Shown: positions 1 to 5,600 of the stretch, piece by piece
Numbering within the stretch: the first letter of the stretch is position 1
Layout: every line of letters begins with the position of its first letter
From: Thiomargarita sp.
GTDB lineage: Bacteria > Pseudomonadota > Gammaproteobacteria > Beggiatoales > Beggiatoaceae
NCBI GenBank assembly: GCA_020721025.1
Contig: DYNO01000199.1
Span: forward strand, 1 to 5,600
Reading direction: 5' to 3'
DNA: 5,600 nucleotides
Notes under the pieces: model-generated
Told to the model about the DNA's origin: nothing
The model's database searches: none
The model's input: the letters and a program-made list of their open reading frames with translations, nothing else
Position numbers and translations under genes: made by a program

Positions 1-5
1 AACTG

Positions 6-74
6 TCTGAACCCTAATTCACATAATTAACTTGATTTTCATAATTATGTGAATTAGGAAAATTAAGGTTCAGA
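6..74. repeat. Palindromic foldback repeat overlapping the hypF 3' end
   Basis: A perfect 17-bp inverted repeat (13-29 with 42-58) encloses a 12-nt loop. It is bracketed by a second inverted pair, tctgaac/gttcaga (6-12 with 68-74). The two arms match base for base from the loop to the outer end, except that the 59-67 side carries 9 extra bases (aaaattaag). The stem is AT-rich, with 4 GC pairs of 17. On the minus strand it encodes the HypF tail from about residue 748 and the TAG stop. No U-tract follows the stem within the window, so it is not a clear intrinsic terminator. The nested terminal repeats and position at a gene end suggest a dispersed palindromic element. I recall similar repeats with TCTGAA ends between genes of sulfur-oxidising gammaproteobacteria, but copies elsewhere cannot be checked here. 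The left boundary is near the window edge, so the element could be longer. Confidence 0.75.
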
Positions 75-2314
75 TGAATATATTCAATCACTTGCCCAAA
101 ACTGATGCTGGCATCATTACACGGTAAGCGTTGCATCAAATACACTTTTTTACCCATTTTTTCAAAAAGTTGCACCACCCGTTCGGTTAAATAACGATTC
201 TGAAACACGCCACCACACAAACCGATTTGTTGAATGGGAACATCCTGTGCAATCGCCAACATTTGCGTCACCATCGCCTGCGCCAAACTCTGATGAAACA
301 GGCTAGAACGTTGCGAAATCGACATTTTTTCATCAAACAAGGGATTCAGCAAATTTTCCCAATCAATTTCCCATAAGTTCAAACGATTGCGATACACCGC
401 CAGTTCACAATACGCCTCATGAGTAACATCGCACAACGCTTCCAAATATGCCCCGCCTTGCCCCTCAAAACTCGCCACTTGCAACACATTAAGCCATGCC
501 GCCACTGCATCAAATAACCGTCCAACCGCCGTTGTTTGAGGACAATTCAGATTTTTCTGCCATGCCTGATGCAATAATTCCACTGGAATATCCAAGTCCG
601 GTCGCCAAGGATGATTGATTTCAAAACAAATACTTAACGCACTTCGCCACAATTCCCGCCCCGTTTTTTCGCCACCCAGTAACTTAAATGGACGCAAATG
701 CCCCACACGTTGCCATGCACCCGCCTGTCCATACAACGTTTCCCCACCCCACAATGTGCCATCATCTCCCAATCCCACCCCGTCCCATGCAAAGACAAGC
801 CATTGATTTAAATTCGGATATTCACCCACCAACGCAGACGCATGAGCATGATGATGAAAAATCGCCTGAGTCGGCAATTGAGTTTGTCTTGCCCAGCGGG
901 TATTCGCAAGTTGAGGATGGGCATCAAGCAGAATTTTTTCAGCGCGCACTTGGTAAAGTTGTTGTAAATCTTCAATCACTTGCGTGAACACATCTAAACT
1001 GTGTGGACTGGTTAAATCTCCAATGTGGGGCGAAATGACCACACGCTGATCCCATGCCAAGGCAACTGTATTTTTCAAATGTGCCCCCACCGCTACAATG
1101 GGTTGAGCCACGGGATAGGGTAATTCCCACTCTAAAGGTGCATGACCTCGCCCCAAACGCAGCGGACGGGGTAAATGAAAAATGGTTTTAAATACAGAAT
1201 CATCCGCAGGACGAACAATCGGACGAGAATGATGCAAAAATGCTTCTGCAACCTGCCCCAATCGTTCATGAACCGCTTGATTATCCGTGAGTACCGGTTC
1301 GCCACTGCGATTTGCGGAAGTCATCATCAAAGGGTTCGCAAATTCCGTGAGTAAAATATGATGGAGCGGACTGTATGGCAGTAATACGCCAATCTCGTTT
1401 AAATCCGGAGCAAGATGAGGTGAAAGTGCGAAATGAGCCGTTTTTTTCACCAAGACGATGGGGCGGGCAGGATGTCGTAATTGTTGAATTTCAGCCGCTG
1501 TCAGTGAAATTTGTTCCATAAGGGCAGTTTCTGCAAAATTCATGGGCAGCATCACCGCTAACGGCTTGTGTAATCTCGGTTTATGGCTGCGTAGTCGTAA
1601 CACCGTTTCATCATTTTGGGCATCGCAAACCAGATGATAACCGCCAATGCCCTTGATTGCTACAATTTTTCCTTGTCGTAACGCGGCAAGCGTGGCAGTC
1701 AATGCAGCATCGGTATCGTTTAATTGGCTATCTGCTTGATAAAACGACAAAGTTGGACCACAAATCGGACAAGCAATCGGTTGGGCATGGAAACGGCGGT
1801 CTGAAGGATCGTGATATTCTTTCGCACAATCAGGGCAGAGCGGAAAATTTGCCATGCTGGTGTGCGGTCGATCATAGGGCAGACGATGAATAATGGTATA
1901 ACGGGGTCCACATTGCGTACAATTGATAAACGGATAACGATAACGGCGATTACCGGGCGTGAGCAATTCGTTTAAGCAGTCATCGCAGGTAAAATAATCA
2001 GGTGGAACATGAACTTGGGTGAAAGTGGTCGCGTCGCTGTCAAGAATGCAAAAATTGTTAATCGGTGCAAGCTCGGCGGGAATACGTTGTGCAATAACGG
2101 GTTGCGCCAATGGCGGATGGATTGTGAGAAGGTCTTGTTCAAACGCGAGAATAGCCCGTTCAAGTCCTTGAATATGAATCGCGACTTGTCCAGAAAGATT
2201 TTGTACCCAACCAATGAGATGATGATGTTGCGCTAACCGATAGATAAATGGGCGAAAACCCACGCCTTGCACTTGTCCAGTGATGAGGTAACGATAAGCA
2301 ACGATTTGAGACAC
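14..2314 (-). CDS. hypF: Carbamoyltransferase HypF (NiFe-hydrogenase maturation)
   Basis: HypF uses carbamoyl phosphate and ATP to make carbamoyl-adenylate and passes the carbamoyl group to the C-terminal Cys of HypE. HypE converts it to the CN ligands of the NiFe active site in the cytoplasm. All family parts are visible in 766 residues (E. coli HypF is about 750). The acylphosphatase domain covers about 7-95, with GQVQGVGFRPF at 13-23. The double zinc finger has the exact spacing CxxC-x18-CxxC-x24-CxxC-x18-CxxC (C110/113, C132/135, C160/163, C182/185). A YrdC-like domain lies at about 200-390 (KGIGGYHLVCDA, MMTSANRSGEP). The Kae1-like domain at about 405-745 has HHHAH at 487-491, WDGVGLGDDGTLWGGE at 510-525 and GGVFQNRYL at 702-709. 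The start is GTG with no Shine-Dalgarno; the next in-frame Met (M154) is deep inside the zinc-finger region, so GTG is preferred. The conserved body ends near NDASISFGQ (733-741); the last 19 or so residues come from a palindromic repeat. The product call is near certain. Confidence 0.97.
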   Translation of the reverse strand: MSQIVAYRYLITGQVQGVGFRPFIYRLAQHHHLIGWVQNLSGQVAIHIQGLERAILAFEQDLLTIHPPLAQPVIAQRIPAELAPINNFCILDSDATTFTQVHVPPDYFTCDDCLNELLTPGNRRYRYPFINCTQCGPRYTIIHRLPYDRPHTSMANFPLCPDCAKEYHDPSDRRFHAQPIACPICGPTLSFYQADSQLNDTDAALTATLAALRQGKIVAIKGIGGYHLVCDAQNDETVLRLRSHKPRLHKPLAVMLPMNFAETALMEQISLTAAEIQQLRHPARPIVLVKKTAHFALSPHLAPDLNEIGVLLPYSPLHHILLTEFANPLMMTSANRSGEPVLTDNQAVHERLGQVAEAFLHHSRPIVRPADDSVFKTIFHLPRPLRLGRGHAPLEWELPYPVAQPIVAVGAHLKNTVALAWDQRVVISPHIGDLTSPHSLDVFTQVIEDLQQLYQVRAEKILLDAHPQLANTRWARQTQLPTQAIFHHHAHASALVGEYPNLNQWLVFAWDGVGLGDDGTLWGGETLYGQAGAWQRVGHLRPFKLLGGEKTGRELWRSALSICFEINHPWRPDLDIPVELLHQAWQKNLNCPQTTAVGRLFDAVAAWLNVLQVASFEGQGGAYLEALCDVTHEAYCELAVYRNRLNLWEIDWENLLNPLFDEKMSISQRSSLFHQSLAQAMVTQMLAIAQDVPIQQIGLCGGVFQNRYLTERVVQLFEKMGKKVYLMQRLPCNDASISFGQVIEYIHLNLNFPNSHNYENQVNYVN

Positions 2315-2333
2315 AAGGGAAATTTGGGGGGGA
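2315..2333 (-). promoter_or_regulatory. Short C-rich leader between tRNA-Phe CCA and the hypF GTG start
   Basis: Only 19 bases separate the tRNA CCA end from the hypF start codon. On the hypF strand they begin with T, seven C's and AAATTT. They contain no purine-rich Shine-Dalgarno and no hairpin. If the transcript is cut at the tRNA 3' end, the hypF mRNA would start with this 19-nt leader. This suggests weak or non-canonical translation initiation. The frame stays open upstream into the tRNA, but no ATG, GTG or TTG in frame lies within the leader. Confidence 0.5.
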
Positions 2334-2409
<76 letters not shown>

Positions 2410-2426
2410 TTGCTTAGGAGTTGAGG

Positions 2427-2456
2427 ATTATACTTGAAACACGAAACGGTTGTCAA
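2427..2456 (-). promoter_or_regulatory. Consensus sigma70 promoter for tRNA-Phe (and probably hypF)
   Basis: On the minus strand there is a perfect -35 TTGACA (2456-2451), an 18-bp spacer and a perfect -10 TATAAT (2432-2427). Transcription would start near 2420, about 10 bases before the mature tRNA 5' end at 2409. This is the only strong promoter visible upstream of hypF, so it probably drives both. A second TATAAT preceded by TGG (extended -10) lies upstream at 2472-2467, but it has no good -35 and is only a possible accessory start. Confidence 0.85.
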
Positions 2457-2530
2457 ATATTTTTTGATTATACCACAATCCTCGATTTAAAAATGACTAC
2501 AAAATAGTTACCATGATTCACCTGCTTATT

Positions 2531-3136
2531 TTACAAATCCTCAATGTTGAATGCGCTATAACCTTCGTAGTAATAGCTAATATCAATGCCTTTCATAAAC
2601 AATTTCCGGTCATCAATTTTATCAGTAAGTGCTTGTTGCAAAAAATATTTTATTTCGACATCGCTGATCACGCTGCGCTCCATCGCAGAAAGATAATCTG
2701 ATTTATCCACCGCATTCCAATCGATCACCTGCTTGATTTCTTTCTTCAAAATCAAATCTAGCCATATTCTCGTGGCGCGCCCGTTGCCCTCACGGAAGGG
2801 GTGGGCGACATTCATCTCTACATATTTTTCAATGATTTGGTTGAAATTGCTTTGCGGCATTTGACTGATATATGCCAGAGATTGCTCAAGATACATCAGC
2901 GGTGCAAAGCGAAAATTTCCCTTCGCAAGGTTCACATCGCGCAATTTTCCTGCAAAATCATAAAGATCACAAAACAAATAAGCGTGAATCTGTGCCAGCC
3001 CTTTGAAAGTGCCAACTTCTATGCGATTTATTTCCCCGCTTTCAAAAAGTTGTTTAGCTTTTTGCTTGCTGATTTTTTCTTCTGCTTTGTTTAGTTCAAG
3101 CTGATTTGTGATGTGTAATTTGTTTTGCAAAATCAT
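2531..3136 (-). CDS. fic: Class III Fic AMP-transferase with C-terminal inhibitory helix (NmFic-like)
   Basis: Fic enzymes typically transfer AMP from ATP to a hydroxyl side chain of a target protein. The full active-site motif HPFREGNGRATR is at residues 112-123: H112 is the catalytic base, E116 the metal ligand, and G117-R123 the phosphate-binding loop. KLRDVNLAKGNFRFA (64-78) is the likely target-docking flap. Near the C-terminus, SYYYEG (187-192) matches the [S/T]xxxE[G/N] inhibitory motif, with E191 in the blocking position. That makes it class III, single-chain and self-inhibited. The length (201 residues) and many stretches, such as LFESGEINRIEVGT, resemble Neisseria meningitidis NmFic as I remember it. 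For NmFic, modification of DNA gyrase and automodification of a Tyr in the inhibitory helix have been reported; Y188-Y190 are the equivalents here. The target in this organism is inference. The ATG has no Shine-Dalgarno, and no clear promoter is seen upstream. Its GC, about 40%, is lower than in the sampled hypF lines. Confidence 0.93.
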   Translation of the reverse strand: MILQNKLHITNQLELNKAEEKISKQKAKQLFESGEINRIEVGTFKGLAQIHAYLFCDLYDFAGKLRDVNLAKGNFRFAPLMYLEQSLAYISQMPQSNFNQIIEKYVEMNVAHPFREGNGRATRIWLDLILKKEIKQVIDWNAVDKSDYLSAMERSVISDVEIKYFLQQALTDKIDDRKLFMKGIDISYYYEGYSAFNIEDL

Positions 3137-3255
3137 TTTATGTTATTCGGAGTTACGCAGTTCACATTGAATTTTCATATTGATTCACAAAGTTAGCCTG
3201 CGAATCTGATTTTTAATATTTTAATCAAATCAAATGATTAGCATCTTACGTCGGA

Positions 3256-3340
3256 TGGACAGTTTTTTATCATGATTCGGTGAAATCAAAGGGTTCAATA
3301 ACAACACAATGAGATTTCAATCAAGTTGCAAAACTGTCCA
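3256..3340. repeat. MITE-like foldback with imperfect terminal inverted repeats
   Basis: The 85-base stretch between fic and slt begins with TGGACAGTTTT (3256-3266) and ends with its exact reverse complement (3330-3340). Inside, TGATT (3273-3277) pairs with AATCA (3319-3323), and TGAAATC (3281-3287) pairs with GATTTCA (3313-3319). The two ends thus resemble each other over roughly 30 bases with small gaps. GGAT just outside on the left is mirrored by ATCC on the right. No ORF lies inside and no clear target-site duplication flanks it. It may be a miniature inverted-repeat element, a decayed insertion-sequence end pair, or an mRNA foldback downstream of slt. No insertion-sequence family is assigned. 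Confidence 0.5.
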
Positions 3341-3363
3341 ATCCATTGAATCGAATTACATTT

Positions 3364-5367
3364 TTATTCAACTTCAGCAGTGAAACCGGTGGCTTCATTT
3401 TGCTCGGCATACTGATCTGTCTCAGCCCCCGGACAATTTTCTGTTGCCCCCAATTCCACTTTTAACGATGTCGAAGGTTGCCCCAATAATGATTCAAACA
3501 CGGCACTGTAAAACAATACCCGTTTCACGTAAGTTCTGGTTTCTGCAAAAGGAATCAGTTCCACCCATAAATCCGCCGGTAAACATTCCCGTTCTTCTGC
3601 CCAGCGTTTAGCCCGTCCCGGTCCAGCATTGTAAGCGGCAGTCGCTAACATATAATTACCATCAAAAGTATCCAGCATTTCTCGTAAATAGGCGGTGCCT
3701 AAACTGGTATTCATATCAATATCATAGACTTCGCTGCGACTGTTGATATCCAATCCCATTTTTCTTGCCAAATAACTTGCAGTTGAAGGCATCAATTGCA
3801 TCAAGCCCATCGCGCCGGCTTTAGAACGGGCTTCTCGTTTAAAAATACTTTCTTGCCGAATCACGCCGTAAACCCAACCTAAATCAACGTTTTGCGTCTG
3901 CGCTTTTTGTTTTAAATGGTCTAAATACACCAAGGGGAAACGAACGCGTAAATCATCATAAAAACCTGCCTTCCCCGCAGTCAGGATGGCTTTATCATAC
4001 CAACCCCATTGCATCGCCAATACCGCAGCAATTGCTTGTTGATGAGGGGTAAAAATGCCAATTCCATAGTCCCATTCTTTTTTGGCTTCATCCATCATTC
4101 CAAGCATCGAAAATTCATGCGCTTTGCCGATACTGCCGGCTAAAACTTCCTGTTTTTCTGCTTCGGTGAAGGTAATCGGGGAATTTTGCAAATTATAGCT
4201 AATTCCCAATTGATCCGCTGCTAAAAAGCCATAGTAATCACGCTCATTCGCCAATTTCATCAATACTTTTTCAGATTGCCCAGCCTGCCCGATTTCCTGT
4301 AAAGCGCGCCCGTACCAATACCACCACCGCATATTTTCTTTCAAATCAGCTTCATCGACGTTGTTGAAAAACTGGGCAAGGGCTCGCCAATTTTGTCGTT
4401 CAAAAGCAAAATCGAAGCGTTTTTCGTTAAACTCTTTGGTAAATGCAATTTTAGGCACCGCCGCCGCCAGTTCAATGGCTCGTGGCTGGTTTTGTTTGAT
4501 CGCTGCCAATGCGATTTCACGTAAGGCGTTACCGCGCTGTGTTTCTGTAAACGTGTAACGATTTTGTAAGAAGTGCCAATATTGATTTGCAGCATCGACA
4601 TCATTCGCAGCGATCCGCTTGATACCATGAACGATAATGTCAGCAGCGATTTTGTCATTGGGTTGATTAAATGCACTGAGCATCTCTTGCGGATTTTTAT
4701 GCACGGCAATCCATACCGACACCCAGCCGGCTTGTTGCTCGGGTAAATAATTGGCAATACTGCTGGCTAATTCGATCTGTCCTTCTTGCATAGCCAGTTG
4801 AATGCGTTGCCAAATTAAATCTTCGGTCAACACGCGATGACTTGCCATGTAACCAAATGCTTCTTGACAACTGGGGGCTTGCGGCTTACCCACGAGCCAT
4901 AATTTTTTCAAATCTTCCCACAGGGTTGGCGTTTTTTGCCCGGTCACCAATTGCGCTTGAGCGTGGTAACATTGCAAACTAACTGATTTTTGTGGGGCGT
5001 AGATACGCAAGTAATTTGACCAATCGCCTTGCTTTGCAAGCATTTCTAACCAAACTTGACGAATTTCATTACCATAGGCGGTATTGCCCCCATAGCTTAA
5101 AAACCGTTCAATTTCTGAAAATGAGGCGAGTTTCACCCGTGGCTGCAAGGACTTGTAATGAATGTAGTAGTAGAGCGGATAGGATTGTAAATTGGAGTGC
5201 AATTGCTCAAAGGCTTCATTGTCACCATTTTGCATGGCTTGTAACGCAAGTTGGAATTGTAAGCGTTGTTGATTGATATCAACGGCTTGAACCACAACAG
5301 TATGTAAACACAATGCCATGAACAAAACTTGGATCGTGATAAAGTTGTTTTTGGAAAATATTTGCAT
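3364..5367 (-). CDS. slt: Soluble lytic murein transglycosylase, Slt70 type (GH23)
   Basis: The enzyme cleaves the MurNAc-GlcNAc bond of peptidoglycan and leaves 1,6-anhydroMurNAc ends; it acts in the periplasm in wall turnover and recycling. A signal peptide is visible: a short basic start, a hydrophobic stretch to about residue 25, and a likely cut after VQA (27/28). The C at 20 lacks a proper lipobox, so a soluble form is preferred. Residues about 30-400 are helical-repeat sequence matching the U-shaped superhelix of Slt70, with a linker domain to about 480. The catalytic domain carries RQES with E506 as the general acid, AGAMGLMQLMPSTA (517-530), ATAAYNAGPGR (575-585) and FAETRTYVKRVL (607-618). 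At 667 residues it is slightly longer than E. coli Slt (645); an acidic, probably disordered tail of about 35 residues follows the catalytic domain. AGGA at 5376-5373 sits 5 bases before the ATG and supports this start. It stands alone and is divergent from the lipoprotein gene. Confidence 0.96.
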   Translation of the reverse strand: MQIFSKNNFITIQVLFMALCLHTVVVQAVDINQQRLQFQLALQAMQNGDNEAFEQLHSNLQSYPLYYYIHYKSLQPRVKLASFSEIERFLSYGGNTAYGNEIRQVWLEMLAKQGDWSNYLRIYAPQKSVSLQCYHAQAQLVTGQKTPTLWEDLKKLWLVGKPQAPSCQEAFGYMASHRVLTEDLIWQRIQLAMQEGQIELASSIANYLPEQQAGWVSVWIAVHKNPQEMLSAFNQPNDKIAADIIVHGIKRIAANDVDAANQYWHFLQNRYTFTETQRGNALREIALAAIKQNQPRAIELAAAVPKIAFTKEFNEKRFDFAFERQNWRALAQFFNNVDEADLKENMRWWYWYGRALQEIGQAGQSEKVLMKLANERDYYGFLAADQLGISYNLQNSPITFTEAEKQEVLAGSIGKAHEFSMLGMMDEAKKEWDYGIGIFTPHQQAIAAVLAMQWGWYDKAILTAGKAGFYDDLRVRFPLVYLDHLKQKAQTQNVDLGWVYGVIRQESIFKREARSKAGAMGLMQLMPSTASYLARKMGLDINSRSEVYDIDMNTSLGTAYLREMLDTFDGNYMLATAAYNAGPGRAKRWAEERECLPADLWVELIPFAETRTYVKRVLFYSAVFESLLGQPSTSLKVELGATENCPGAETDQYAEQNEATGFTAEVE

Positions 5368-5384
5368 ATCGTTCCTGCCTCGAC

Positions 5385-5422
5385 AAGTGTTATTTATAAA
5401 GTGTTAATTTTACACAACGCAA
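5385..5422. promoter_or_regulatory. Divergent slt / lipoprotein regulatory region (candidate promoter and repeats)
   Basis: The 85-base gap between the divergent starts must hold both promoters. For slt, the best minus-strand pair is TTGCGT (5422-5417), an 18-bp spacer and TATAAA (5398-5393). The -35 is weak and the -10 good. AAGTGTTA occurs twice in direct orientation (5385-5392 and 5399-5406). The 15-mer at 5401-5415 is a near-palindrome (GTGT...ACAC, 6 of 7 pairs) lying inside the slt spacer, so it could be an operator. No known regulator is recognised. For the plus-strand gene, no convincing hexamer pair was found. Confidence 0.3.
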
Positions 5423-5452
5423 TCCGATTAAGTAACTTAAGAGAGATATTTT

Positions 5453-5600
5453 ATGCAACGGAGTTTAATATTGTTGTTTATTCTATTGATTTTGTTGAAT
5501 ATGATCGGTTGTATGGGGGCGCGCCAAGTGCGACATATGGGGTGCTATAGTGTTCCTAAATCGTTTATAGGTTTGTCGATTGATAACCACTATTGTATAA
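5453..5600 (+). CDS. Small probable lipoprotein, 5' part only (runs off window)
   Basis: An ATG at 5453 opens a frame with no stop through the window end (49 codons seen). It begins MQRSLILLFILLILLN, a positive residue then a strongly hydrophobic stretch, followed by MIGC with Cys at position 20. This fits a type II signal peptide: G at -1 and I at -2, though M at -3 is less usual than L. The residue after Cys is Met, not Asp, which by the usual +2 rule points to the outer membrane. GAGAG at 5441-5445 lies 7 bases upstream as a plausible ribosome site. The visible mature part contains two further cysteines (C31, C48) and matches no family I know. It is divergent from slt. Part of it is overlapped in another frame by an ORF starting inside slt, which has no comparable signals. 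Confidence 0.6.
   Translation, partial: MQRSLILLFILLILLNMIGCMGARQVRHMGCYSVPKSFIGLSIDNHYCI

Noticed and set aside
688..987. Plus-strand 99-codon open frame
   Set aside because: It lies wholly antisense to the conserved Kae1-like part of hypF, and its product has low-complexity His/Pro composition with no recognisable domain.
2489..2512. Possible terminator after fic (ACTA/TAGT hairpin with a T-run)
   Set aside because: The stem is 4 bp and the T-run only five bases; too weak to call.
2801..3094. Plus-strand 97-codon open frame
   Set aside because: It is antisense to the Fic core, and its hydrophobic composition is the expected reverse of the fic codons.
3346..3371. TTGAAT/ATTCAA hairpin at the slt stop
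   Set aside because: It has only 6 AT-rich pairs and no U-run after it on the slt strand, so it is not a credible terminator.
4341..4757. Minus-strand 138-codon open frame
   Set aside because: It is an alternative-frame shadow inside the slt superhelical domain, with no homology signal; slt is intact through it.
5329..5550. Plus-strand 73-codon open frame across the slt start
   Set aside because: It starts inside slt in antisense and overlaps the frame at 5453, which has a ribosome site, a signal peptide and a lipobox. It lacks all of these.

Overview
The window reads like ordinary chromosome of a gammaproteobacterium with moderate GC. Sampled hypF and slt lines run about 40-50% GC, and 540 counted bases of the fic gene give about 40%. 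A soluble lytic transglycosylase of the Slt70 type, a Neisseria-type class III Fic protein, a tRNA-Phe with encoded CCA and a HypF all fit that group. The foldback repeat at the left edge reminds me of dispersed repeats in filamentous sulfur bacteria (Beggiatoa/Thioploca type). That placement is from memory, unverified and low confidence.

Layout. Almost everything is on the minus strand. Reading right to left: slt (5367-3364, periplasmic murein hydrolase with signal peptide), a 227-base gap holding a MITE-sized foldback (3256-3340), fic (3136-2531, AMP-transferase with its own C-terminal inhibitory helix), a consensus sigma70 promoter (2456-2427), tRNA-Phe(GAA) (2409-2334) and hypF (2314-14, carbamoyltransferase of NiFe-hydrogenase maturation). 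hypF runs into a palindromic repeat (6-74) that supplies its last codons and its stop. At the right edge, on the plus strand and divergent from slt, the first 49 codons of a small probable lipoprotein begin at 5453.

How the genes relate. The genes do not form one pathway. The tightest link is tRNA-Phe and hypF. They are 19 bases apart, with no visible terminator and no Shine-Dalgarno sequence, and the only strong promoter lies upstream of the tRNA. hypF is therefore probably read from the tRNA promoter and released by tRNA 3' processing. fic and slt look like independent units, and fic is probably a separately acquired, self-inhibited Fic enzyme. hypF implies NiFe hydrogenase genes elsewhere in the genome, since none is visible here.

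I do not see a new multi-gene system. The points most worth a second look are the repeat-derived HypF tail, the tRNA-hypF transcript, the self-inhibited Fic beside the tRNA, and the foldback between slt and fic.
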